Below are positions 6,122 through 12,183 of a stretch of DNA of 12,183 nt, one piece after another. Under the pieces are notes generated by a model. It was not told the DNA's origin. It made no database searches and saw only the letters and a program-made list of their open reading frames with translations. This DNA comes from Clostridia bacterium (GTDB taxonomy: Bacteria; Bacillota_A; Clostridia; Christensenellales; Aristaeellaceae): assembly GCA_017938645.1 (NCBI GenBank), contig JAGBBE010000140.1, positions 1-12,183 of the forward strand, given 5' to 3'. The translations under genes and the position numbers were made by a program. Position 1 is the stretch's first letter. Each line of letters starts with the position of its first letter.

Positions 6122-6151
6122 AAAAATCGGAGGGATTGCGATCCCTCCGAT
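6120..6151 (-). terminator. Rho-independent terminator of the PG-binding protein gene
   Basis: Positions 6126-6136 (ATCGGAGGGAT) and 6141-6151 (ATCCCTCCGAT) form a perfect 11-bp stem with a 4-nt loop. On the minus strand it continues into a run of T (6120-6126). It is a strong terminator for the minus-strand gene ending at 6221. The T-run merges into the distal Spo0A-box-like site. Confidence 0.85.
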
Positions 6152-6179
6152 ACCACCCTATGGGGTTTATCGACAGTCT

Positions 6180-6211
6180 GAGGCGTTCCTTCGCACTTGA
6201 AGGAACGCCTC
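6180..6211 (-). repeat. GCGTTCC-type hairpin after the PG-binding protein gene
   Basis: GAGGCGTTCCTTC (6180-6192) and GAAGGAACGCCTC (6199-6211) make a perfect 13-bp stem with a 6-nt loop, nine bases past the stop codon. No T-run follows on either strand, so it is not a full terminator. Its core GCGTTCC/GGAACGC recurs in the hairpins at 3041-3068 and 11460-11484. Confidence 0.7.
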
Positions 6212-6220
6212 ATAAACAAA

Positions 6221-7858
6221 TTATTCCACCACAACGCCCGTGGCCGACTTCCACGCCTTGCGCAGCGCGTTCTGGTTGGTGACGCCGTAGTCCGGGTCGT
6301 TGGCTTCGCACTCGCTCATGTCGCGCAGGAAGTGTACGCAGTTCTGGCCGTCAAAGTTGTTGTTGCCGATCACCTGCGTGCCGTGCGCCACGTTGTGCAT
6401 CACGGCCATGGTCCAGCGGCCGTCGGGCAGGCCGATGTAGACCATCTTGGGTGTCCAGCTCTCCTTGCCGCCCCATGCATCCATCATGTTGGCGGTGTCC
6501 TCGGAGGTGAGCGGCTCCACGTCGGCGTGACGGCCGCGGCTCATCACGTAGAGGGTGAAGCTGATGCCGGAGGAAGGCTCGTAGACGCTCAGATGCGCGC
6601 CGGTCTTGAGGTTGGGCTTGATTTCATTCTGCCAGTGCAGAAGGCGGATGGTTTTGCCGTTCTTGCCGGTGAAGCTGCCCATGGCGGAGGAACCCGCAGA
6701 GGACGACACCGAGCCGGAGGTCGAACCGGAGGAGGAAGCGCTGTACTTCTTGGCATTGCCGCTGTAGAGCAGCGCCAGCGTCTTGCTTCCAGCCACGCCG
6801 TCGGCGCTGAGGCCGTTGATGCGCTGGAACTCTTCAACCGCTTCCACGGTTTCGTTGCCGTAGCTGCCGTCGGCGGAGAGCGGATAGCCAAGGCTGCGCA
6901 GCTCCTGCTGCATCTTTTTCACGTCCGCGCCGGTCATGCCGGGACGCAGGGTCTCGTAGCCGGTGGAAGAACTGGAGGAGCCCGAAGAAGAGGACGAACT
7001 GCTGCCATTGGCGATGGCGGAGGAGGAGAAGAGCGTGTCAAAGGTCTTCTTGCCGGCCAGACCGTCGGCGGTGAGGCCGTTTTTCTTCTGGAACGCCTTG
7101 ACCGCTTCAATGGAGCCCGTGCCGTACACGCCGTCGATGGAGCCGGTGTAGTAGCCCAGCGCCTTGAGGCGGGTCTGCACGCTCTTGACGTCCTCGCCGG
7201 TGTAGCCCTTGCGAAGGGTGCGCGTGTATCCGGAGGAAGAGGACGAAGAAGAGGAAGAAGAGCTGCCGGAGGACGAACTTCCGGACGACAGCCTGCTGAC
7301 CTCGTATTCGATCAGTTCAAGGGTTTTCTTGCCGGCCAGACCGTCGGCGGAAAGGCCGTGCTTCTTCTGGAAGGAAACCACCGCGCGCTGCGTGCCTGCG
7401 CCGAACTTGCCGTCCACGGAGCTGGAGTAGAAACCCAGCTTTTTGAGGTTCTGCTGAAGCTCGGTGACGCGGGAACCGCTGTCGCCGTACTTGAGGGTGT
7501 TGGGATTGGTGGTGGTGACGCTGCCGGAAGACGTGCTTCCCGAAGACGCATTACCCGAGGAGGACGAGCCCTCCAGTTCGGCATAGAGCTTCGTAAGCGT
7601 CTTGTTGCCGGCCTTGCCGTCGGCGGTCAGTCCGCGCGACTGCTGATAGAGCTTGACCGCCTTTTCAGTGCCGCGTCCGAACTTGCCGTCTGCGCCGTTG
7701 GGATCAAAGCCCAGCTGCAAAAGCGACTGCTGCAGTTTGAGCACGTCCGAGCCGCGTGAGCCGTATTCCAGCGTTTCATAGGCTGCCAGTGCCTGCGATG
7801 AAAAGAGCATTGAGATCATCAACGCCAGCGCAAGCATGGAGCGCAGGGTTTGTTTCAT
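6221..7858 (-). CDS. Secreted protein with four PG-binding repeats and a C-terminal domain with H-G-T / C-V-H motif
   Basis: A 545-residue exported protein. Residues 1-25 are a signal peptide ending SSQALA. Four PG_binding_1 repeats follow at about 27-92, 119-183, 213-277 and 302-365, each with the G-x-x-V-x-x-(L/M/V)-Q-x-x-L-x-x-L-G-(F/Y) start, the D-G-x-(F/Y)-G middle and the (F/Y)Q-x-x-x-G-L-(T/S)-A-D-G end. Linkers are poly-Ser/Gly. The C-terminal domain (about 396-545) belongs to a family often seen behind PG-binding repeats in Firmicutes and has HADVEPLT, VAHGTQ at about 490 and NNNFDGQNCVHFL around Cys507/His509. The HGT and C-V-H spacing recalls the L,D-transpeptidase active site, but this is a resemblance only. 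It is likely a cell-wall protein. The start at 7858 has GGGAGG eight bases upstream. Confidence 0.88.
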   Translation of the reverse strand: MKQTLRSMLALALMISMLFSSQALAAYETLEYGSRGSDVLKLQQSLLQLGFDPNGADGKFGRGTEKAVKLYQQSRGLTADGKAGNKTLTKLYAELEGSSSSGNASSGSTSSGSVTTTNPNTLKYGDSGSRVTELQQNLKKLGFYSSSVDGKFGAGTQRAVVSFQKKHGLSADGLAGKKTLELIEYEVSRLSSGSSSSGSSSSSSSSSSSGYTRTLRKGYTGEDVKSVQTRLKALGYYTGSIDGVYGTGSIEAVKAFQKKNGLTADGLAGKKTFDTLFSSSAIANGSSSSSSSGSSSSSTGYETLRPGMTGADVKKMQQELRSLGYPLSADGSYGNETVEAVEEFQRINGLSADGVAGSKTLALLYSGNAKKYSASSSGSTSGSVSSSAGSSAMGSFTGKNGKTIRLLHWQNEIKPNLKTGAHLSVYEPSSGISFTLYVMSRGRHADVEPLTSEDTANMMDAWGGKESWTPKMVYIGLPDGRWTMAVMHNVAHGTQVIGNNNFDGQNCVHFLRDMSECEANDPDYGVTNQNALRKAWKSATGVVVE

Positions 7859-7889
7859 GCGTAAATCCTCCCGGTGTTCATTGGATGAA

Positions 7890-7943
7890 AAGGGTATGGG
7901 AAACCCTTGTACCAAGTATAACAAATCATTGCATAAAAGTAAA
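7890..7943 (-). promoter_or_regulatory. Promoter and 5' hairpin of the PG-binding protein gene
   Basis: On the minus strand TTTACT (7938-7943) and TATACT (7915-7920) are 17 bases apart, a fair sigma-A-type promoter with a start near 7908. The first bases of the transcript would form AAGGGT (7903-7908) paired with ACCCTT (7890-7895), a small 5'-terminal stem-loop. The leader is about 50 bases long. Confidence 0.55.
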
Positions 7944-8026
7944 TGACATATTACACCATTGTTACGAAAAAGTCATTTTTGAATTTCGAAACGTGAGGAA
8001 AAAGAAGCACATTCCCGGCAGGAAAA

Positions 8027-8035
8027 TGGTAAACT
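8027..8035 (+). promoter_or_regulatory. Possible extended -10 for the Trp-rich-tail gene
   Basis: TGGTAAACT is a TGn-extended -10-like element about 50 bases before the start codon. No good -35 is found at 16-18 bases. It is the best candidate I see in the divergent gap and is weak. Confidence 0.3.
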
Positions 8036-8086
8036 GAATCGTTGGAATATGCGAAGCGGTTTCGCTCATCCACAAGGAGGAACATG

Positions 8087-9130
8087 ATGATCAGACGCAT
8101 TTTTGCCCTCGTGCTGGCGGCTGTATTGTGCCTGAGCATTTTGGCAGGCGCGCTGGCCGAGGACTTTTTCACCATCGACGTGGACGTGCTGGACATGGAC
8201 CGGCTCAACAGCGACGATTACGTTGCCCGGGCGCTGTCGGCCAGCACCCAGGGCGTGCGCGTGCGCAAGTACATTTCCAATTCCAGCGAGCTGGCCGCGC
8301 CCGTCCGGCTCACCCTTACGCAGATGGATTCCCACACCGTGATGTTTGACAAGAACTACGGCTATCAGTCCGGCACGTTCGACTCGGGCGTGATCTATCT
8401 GCCCTATGTCGACGACCGCACGATTCCCTATCTGGTGACGCTCTACATCGGCGACTACGTCTACGCCATGCCTTTCATGCACCTGCAGCCGCGCCTTGTG
8501 CACAACGGCGCCTGCACATCCGGCGTGCGCCTGCGCGATCTGGATGCCTCGCTGGGCAGCGACTGGCTGATGGGCACCATGGTCGACCTTGACAAGCTCC
8601 GCTCGCAGGGCCATTCCACCGTGGACGTGATCGCCTCCAACAGCTACGTTATCGGCCAGGCGACGCTTCAGATGAACGGAAACAGCCTGCGCGTGGATCT
8701 GGCGTTCAACCCCGGCGCGCAGGTGGACGTGAACCAGCTTTCGCTCTACGTAATCACCGACTGCGCGGCCTACCTCAGCGGCCAGCGCGCAGCAGCCTTC
8801 GGCGTGAGCCAGTGGATTGACGTCGGCAGCCGCGAAACGGCGCTGATCTATCTGCCCATGCAGGTGAGCTACGATCCCTCGGGATTGCCGGAGTTCAGCT
8901 ATCATTCCAGCGCATCGGAGGTGCAAAGCCAGCTTAGGCTGTGGCAGGAGAGCGTCGGCAGCGCAGGCGGCAGCCGGACGCAGCAGGAGGACAGCGGCTG
9001 GAGCGAGGGCAGCGGCTGGGACGATGGCTGGAGCGGCGGCTCGGGCTGGTCGGATGGCTGGAGCGAGGGCTCCGGCTGGGACGACGGCTGGAGCAGCAGC
9101 GATTCCGGCTGGTCGGACAACGGATGGTAA
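8087..9130 (+). CDS. Secreted protein of unknown function with Trp/Gly/Ser tail
   Basis: A 347-residue exported protein that I do not recognise. Residues 1-24 form a signal peptide (RRIFALVLAAVLCLSILAGALA). The middle, about 25-300, reads as beta-rich segments without a known motif. Residues from about 302 to the end are low-complexity repeats of GSGW, DDGW and SDGW with nine tryptophans and many Gly, Ser and Asp. The start at 8087 is chosen because AAGGAGG lies six bases upstream; the ATG at 8084 would leave only three. The gene is transcribed away from the PG-binding protein gene and ends in a terminator. The tail could be a surface-binding or aggregation segment, but that is inference. No sortase motif, catalytic residue set or second membrane segment is visible. 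Confidence 0.8.
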   Translation: MIRRIFALVLAAVLCLSILAGALAEDFFTIDVDVLDMDRLNSDDYVARALSASTQGVRVRKYISNSSELAAPVRLTLTQMDSHTVMFDKNYGYQSGTFDSGVIYLPYVDDRTIPYLVTLYIGDYVYAMPFMHLQPRLVHNGACTSGVRLRDLDASLGSDWLMGTMVDLDKLRSQGHSTVDVIASNSYVIGQATLQMNGNSLRVDLAFNPGAQVDVNQLSLYVITDCAAYLSGQRAAAFGVSQWIDVGSRETALIYLPMQVSYDPSGLPEFSYHSSASEVQSQLRLWQESVGSAGGSRTQQEDSGWSEGSGWDDGWSGGSGWSDGWSEGSGWDDGWSSSDSGWSDNGW

Positions 9131-9135
9131 AACAC

Positions 9136-9170
9136 AACCGTCTTCTGAATGTAAAGAAGGCGGTTTTTTT
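9136..9170 (+). terminator. Rho-independent terminator after the Trp-rich-tail gene
   Basis: AACCGTCTTC (9136-9145) pairs with GAAGGCGGTT (9156-9165), with one G-T wobble. A run of T follows through 9170. It starts five bases past the stop codon and separates this gene from the glycosidase operon promoter directly downstream. Confidence 0.85.
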
Positions 9171-9171
9171 G

Positions 9172-9201
9172 TTGACTTCCCCCACCCCCAACTGCTACAC
9201 T
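9172..9201 (+). promoter_or_regulatory. Promoter of the GH123-pcp operon
   Basis: TTGACT (9172-9177) and TACACT (9196-9201) are 18 bases apart, and TGC before the second hexamer makes an extended -10. The predicted start is near 9208, giving a leader of about 32 bases that contains AGGAGG at 9227-9232. Confidence 0.6.
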
Positions 9202-9239
9202 GATACCATCACACAACGCTATCATCAGGAGGCAGCCTC

Positions 9240-10874
9240 ATGTACGCAGAGATCCGGCCCCTTTCTTCGCTTGAAAAGCTTTTCATGGATGAATCTCCCC
9301 TGTCCCCCGCGCCGCAGACGCAGGGCTTTCAGAATGAAATTATGAGCTGGCAGCTGGCCATGATCCTGCGCGACGCGACACGGTCGCGCTATGTGCGCGC
9401 TGAGGTTTCGGGCGAACTGGCGAAATACATCACCGTCTATCAGGTGCGGCATGTGCCGGTGCATATGCCCGCGTATGAGGACGCGGACGAGAACTATCTG
9501 CGCAAAACGCCCGGATTGTATCCCGACCTGCTCAGCCCGCTGCATCCGCACAGTTTGCGCATCTATGCCGCGCGCTGGACCTGCCTGTGGCTCTGCTTTG
9601 ATCCCAGAGGCGAGGTGCAGCCCGGCTCGTATCCGGTCACGGTGAAGCTTGAGACGGAGGACGGCGAGGCGCTGGGCGAACATACGCACACGGTGGAGGT
9701 GCTGGAGGGCTGCCTGCCCGAACAGGAACTCATCCATACCAAATGGTTCCACGCCGACTGTCTCGCGCAGCATTATCATGTGGAGATCTTCTCCGAGGAG
9801 CACTGGAGGCTCATCGAGCGTCAGGTGCGCTGCGCGGTGGAAGGCGGGGTGAATATGATCCTCATGCCCATCCATACGCTGCCGCTGGATACCCGCGAAG
9901 GCGGCGAACGCCCGACCACGCAGCTGGTGAAAATCACCGTGGAGGACGGACGGTATCAGTTTGACATGACCCTCGTGCGCCGCTGGATCAGGATGTGCCG
10001 AAGCGCAGGCGTACAGTATTATGAGATGGCGCATCTGTTTACGCAGTGGGGCGCAAAGCACGCGCCCAAGATCGTGGCCACGGTGGACGGCGAGGAAAAG
10101 CGCATCTTCGGCTGGGAAACCGATGCATCGGGCGAGGCATACGACGCATTCCTCCGGGCGTATATCCCGGCGCTGCGCGAATTGTTCCGCGAGGAAGGCA
10201 TCGAGGAGAAGGTGTGGTGGCATATCTCCGATGAACCGTCCCGGGAACAGCTGCCCAGCTATCTGGCGGCCAAGCGGCAGACGGACGAGCTTCTCAAGGG
10301 TGCAAAGGTCATGGACGCGCTGAGTGATTTCGAGTTCTATCAGCAGGGCGCGGTGGCGTGCCCGGTGGTGGCGAGCAACCATATCCAGCCGTTCCTTGAC
10401 GCAGACATCCCCGGGCTGTGGACGTACTACTGCTGCGGACAGTACAAGGACGTGTCGAATACCTTCATTGCGATGCCCTCGGCGCGCACCCGCGTGCTGG
10501 GCATGCAGCTGTTCCGCTTCCGCATCGCGGGCTTCCTGCAGTGGGGCTTTAACTTCTATTATTCCCAGTACTCCGACTACCCCATCGATCCCTATGCCGT
10601 GACCGACGGCGATGGCTTTGTGCCTTCGGGCGACCCGTTCCAGGTGTATCCCGGGCCCGACGGCGAGGTAGAACCGTCCATCCGCTATATGACCTTCCGG
10701 GAAGCGATGCAGGATCTGCTCGCGCTCAACTGCCTTGCAGACCTCATCGGATTTGAAAAGACCAACGTGCTGCTGGGCGATATGACGCTGGAGCGCTATC
10801 CGGCCTCGGCGGAGGCACTTTTGAACCTGCGCCGCGAAATCAACCGGCTCATTGTGGAGGCACGCCATGCATAA
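9240..10874 (+). CDS. GH123-like glycoside hydrolase (DUF4091), cytoplasmic
   Basis: A 544-residue protein of the DUF4091 / glycoside hydrolase family 123 type, whose characterised members are beta-N-acetylgalactosaminidases acting by a substrate-assisted mechanism. The N-terminal part (about 1-150) is a beta-domain with VYQVRHVPVHMPAYEDADENYLRKTPGLYPDLLSPL, typical of the DUF4091 group. The catalytic barrel follows, with HISDEP at 328-333; Asp331-Glu332 match the family's catalytic Asp-Glu pair. Later segments PFLDADIPGLWTYYCCGQY and GFLQWGFNFYYSQY are also family-like. No signal peptide is seen, so it should act inside the cell on imported sugars. The start has AGGAGG seven bases upstream. 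Its last eight bases overlap pcp, so the two are co-translated. The exact sugar is not known. Confidence 0.88.
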   Translation: MYAEIRPLSSLEKLFMDESPLSPAPQTQGFQNEIMSWQLAMILRDATRSRYVRAEVSGELAKYITVYQVRHVPVHMPAYEDADENYLRKTPGLYPDLLSPLHPHSLRIYAARWTCLWLCFDPRGEVQPGSYPVTVKLETEDGEALGEHTHTVEVLEGCLPEQELIHTKWFHADCLAQHYHVEIFSEEHWRLIERQVRCAVEGGVNMILMPIHTLPLDTREGGERPTTQLVKITVEDGRYQFDMTLVRRWIRMCRSAGVQYYEMAHLFTQWGAKHAPKIVATVDGEEKRIFGWETDASGEAYDAFLRAYIPALRELFREEGIEEKVWWHISDEPSREQLPSYLAAKRQTDELLKGAKVMDALSDFEFYQQGAVACPVVASNHIQPFLDADIPGLWTYYCCGQYKDVSNTFIAMPSARTRVLGMQLFRFRIAGFLQWGFNFYYSQYSDYPIDPYAVTDGDGFVPSGDPFQVYPGPDGEVEPSIRYMTFREAMQDLLALNCLADLIGFEKTNVLLGDMTLERYPASAEALLNLRREINRLIVEARHA

Positions 10875-11454
10875 ACTGCTCATCACAGGCTTTGATCCCT
10901 TCGGCGGAGAGAACATCAACCCGGCATGGGAGGCCGTGAGCCGCCTGCCGGACAGCATCGGAGAATGGAACCTCACCAGACTGCAGATTCCGACCGTGTT
11001 TGGCAAGGCGACGGAAACGGTGCTCGACTGCGCGAAAACCCTTGAGCCGGACGCGATCATCTGCGTGGGTCAGGCCGGAGGACGCAAGGCGGTCACGCCG
11101 GAGATGGTGGGCATCAACCTGCGCCACGCCTCGATTGCCGATAACGAAGGCAATCGGCCTGAGGATGAACCCATCGCACCCGACGGCCCCGCCGCCTACT
11201 TCACCACGCTGCCGGTGCGGCGGATGGTGCAGGCCATCGCCGACGCCGGTCTTCCCGCAGCAGTATCGTACTCCGCAGGCGCATTCGTGTGCAACGACAC
11301 CCTCTACGCCCTTTTGCACCATTACAACGGCACCAAGGTGCGCGCAGGCTTCATCCACGTCCCCTTCCTGCCCGAACAGGCCCCGGAAGGAATCCCTTCG
11401 ATGTCCCTTGACGACATCATCGCAGCCCTGAAAAAAGCCATCGAAACTATATAA
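10867..11454 (+). CDS. pcp: Pyrrolidone-carboxylate peptidase (pyroglutamyl peptidase I)
   Basis: A 195-residue cytoplasmic cysteine peptidase of family C15 that removes N-terminal pyroglutamate from peptides. The opening LLITGFDPFGG is diagnostic. The catalytic triad is present: Glu79 in GRKAVTPEMVGIN, Cys142 in SYSAGAFVCNDTLY, and His164 in AGFIHVPFLPEQ. The length is close to the usual 200-215. The start at 10867 is chosen because GGAGG lies six bases upstream; the in-frame codon at 10852 has no site. The start overlaps the end of the glycosidase gene by eight bases, so the two are coupled. This fits a pathway that trims imported glycopeptides, which is inference from position. A strong terminator follows. 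Confidence 0.96.
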   Translation: MHKLLITGFDPFGGENINPAWEAVSRLPDSIGEWNLTRLQIPTVFGKATETVLDCAKTLEPDAIICVGQAGGRKAVTPEMVGINLRHASIADNEGNRPEDEPIAPDGPAAYFTTLPVRRMVQAIADAGLPAAVSYSAGAFVCNDTLYALLHHYNGTKVRAGFIHVPFLPEQAPEGIPSMSLDDIIAALKKAIETI

Positions 11455-11459
11455 AGAAA

Positions 11460-11492
11460 CAGCGTTCCCAAAACGGGAACGCTGCTTTTTTT
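11460..11492 (+). terminator. Rho-independent terminator of the GH123-pcp operon
   Basis: CAGCGTTCCC (11460-11469) and GGGAACGCTG (11475-11484) form a perfect 10-bp stem with a 5-nt loop, followed by C and seven T (11486-11492). It starts six bases past the pcp stop. The stem sequence nearly repeats that of 3041-3068, and it is also the first part of repeat copy B. Confidence 0.9.
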
Positions 11493-11657
11493 GCAATGAA
11501 CCGATCGCACAAGCGAGCCGGGAGGCCCTCCGGTGCTGCGCACGGCGAATGTACCGGTACATTCGCTCACCGCAGGTGCGGCGGTCTGAGCAAGCAGGAA
11601 CAATCTCCGTCACCCAAGCCCGCGAAGCGGTCCGGGGTTAAGGGGCACTGCCCCTTA
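11460..11657. repeat. Dispersed intergenic hairpin repeat, copy B, with cloverleaf palindrome
   Basis: This copy fills the gap between the convergent pcp and aldolase genes. It shares with copy A (3041-3197) the CAGCGTTCC stem, the CGATCGCACAAGCGAGCC block (11502-11519, 17 of 18 identical), the 41-base block from 11581, and a hairpin over the stop codon of the minus-strand gene (11639-11657). Unlike copy A it has a middle insert at 11527-11584 with a perfect 22-bp palindrome (11545-11566) flanked by two small hairpins and an outer stem. No coding frame is credible here. Confidence 0.7.
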
Positions 11658-12183
11658 GGCCTTGCCGTTGCAGCCGAGGACGTTGACGATCTTGTGCTGG
11701 ACCATTTCGCCCAGAGCCTTGCGGGCGTCGGTGAGGTACTGACGGGGGTCGAAGTGGTCGGGATGATCCACGAAGTGCTTGCGCAGCATGGCGGTGAAGG
11801 CCAGACGCAGGTCGGAGTCGATGTTGATCTTACACACGGCCATGGTAGCGGCCTTGCGCAGCTGCTCCTCGGGGATGCCGACGGCGTCGGGCATCTTGCC
11901 GCCGTTTTCGTTGATGATCTTCACGAATTCCTGGGGCACGGAGGAAGCGCCGTGGAGGACGATGGGGAAGCCGGGCAGACGCTTGGAGACTTCCTCAAGG
12001 ATGTCGAAGCGCAGGGGCGGGGGCACCAGGATGCCCTTTTCGTTGCGGGTGCACTGAGCGGCGGTGAACTTGTAAGCGCCGTGAGAGGTGCCGATGGCGA
12101 TGGCCAGAGAGTCGCAGCCGGTGCGGGTAGCGAACTCTTCGACTTCCTCGGGACGGGTGTAGGAAGAATCCTCAGCGGAAACC
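11655..12183 (-). CDS. fba: Class II fructose-bisphosphate aldolase, 3' part
   Basis: The C-terminal 175 or so residues of a zinc-dependent class II fructose-1,6-bisphosphate aldolase, which splits fructose-1,6-bisphosphate into dihydroxyacetone phosphate and glyceraldehyde-3-phosphate in glycolysis. The reading frame continues past the right edge, so the start lies outside the window. Seen motifs are EEVEEFATRTGCDSLAIAIG then TSHGAYKF with a zinc-ligand His, IVLHGASSVP with another zinc-ligand His, and CKINIDSDLRLAF, the phosphate-binding segment. The end, KIVNVLGCNGKA, is typical. The stop codon lies in a perfect inverted repeat (TAAGGGGCA / TGCCCCTTA). The family is usually about 285-310 residues, so roughly the first 110-135 residues are missing here. 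Confidence 0.95.
   Translation of the reverse strand, partial: VSAEDSSYTRPEEVEEFATRTGCDSLAIAIGTSHGAYKFTAAQCTRNEKGILVPPPLRFDILEEVSKRLPGFPIVLHGASSVPQEFVKIINENGGKMPDAVGIPEEQLRKAATMAVCKINIDSDLRLAFTAMLRKHFVDHPDHFDPRQYLTDARKALGEMVQHKIVNVLGCNGKA

Noticed and set aside
6197..7759. A 520-residue plus-strand frame opposite the PG-binding protein gene
   Set aside because: Its repeats mirror the PG-binding repeats on the other strand; no signal peptide, ribosome site or motif of its own.
9225..11060. A 611-residue minus-strand frame opposite the GH123 and pcp genes
   Set aside because: Both plus-strand genes have catalytic motifs and ribosome sites; this frame has neither.
11545..11566. The 22-bp palindrome as a simple operator for a dimeric repressor
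   Set aside because: It lies between convergent genes, after a terminator and far from any promoter, so an operator role is unlikely. It is treated as part of the repeat element.

Overview
The window is about 12.2 kb of high-GC, gene-dense bacterial chromosome, most likely from an endospore-forming, probably gut-associated, member of the Clostridia. The main evidence is a complete spoIIAA-spoIIAB-sigF operon preceded by Spo0A-box-like sites, strong GGAGG ribosome binding sites, and protein families typical of anaerobic Firmicutes (DUF4349, SIMPL, YhcH, serine-linked peptidoglycan-binding repeats, DUF4091/GH123). The serine-linked PG-binding protein would fit a Christensenellales-like lineage, but that placement is a guess. 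No phage, insertion sequence, CRISPR array, tRNA or rRNA was seen.

Layout. Positions 1-180 are a GC-rich stretch of nested inverted repeats with no gene. Positions 185-3040 hold a minus-strand operon in the order ECF sigma factor, DUF4349 membrane protein with an anti-sigma-like N-terminus, secreted SIMPL protein, YhcH-family protein. It has a good promoter (TTGCAA-17-TATAAT) and a rho-independent terminator. Positions 3041-3197 carry copy A of a hairpin-rich intergenic repeat. Positions 3180-4610 are a minus-strand GtrA / UPF0104 flippase-like pair with its own extended -10 promoter. Positions 4613-6013 are the spoIIA operon, with overlapping genes. Upstream, 6079-6121 holds three Spo0A-box-like sites, the last of which runs into the terminator of the next gene. 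Positions 6221-7858 encode a secreted protein with four PG-binding repeats, on the minus strand. Diverging from it at 8087-9130 is a secreted protein of unknown function with a Gly/Ser/Asp tail containing nine Trp. Positions 9240-11448 are a two-gene plus-strand operon, an intracellular GH123/DUF4091 glycosidase and pyroglutamyl peptidase I, ending in a strong terminator. Copy B of the intergenic repeat, with a cloverleaf-like palindrome, lies between it and the 3' half of a class II fructose-bisphosphate aldolase gene that runs off the right edge.

How the parts work together. The ECF operon looks like a sigma/membrane-sensor module with envelope-facing partners. The spoIIA operon is the forespore sigma-F switch: anti-anti-sigma, anti-sigma kinase, sigma. 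The GtrA/flippase pair probably moves lipid-linked saccharides or phospholipids and may or may not be co-transcribed with spoIIA. The GH123-Pcp pair suggests cytoplasmic trimming of amino sugars and pyroglutamyl peptides, such as glycopeptide fragments. The least explained parts are the intergenic hairpin elements, the divergent short SigF, the L,D-transpeptidase-like C-terminal domain of the PG-binding protein, and the Trp-rich tail protein.
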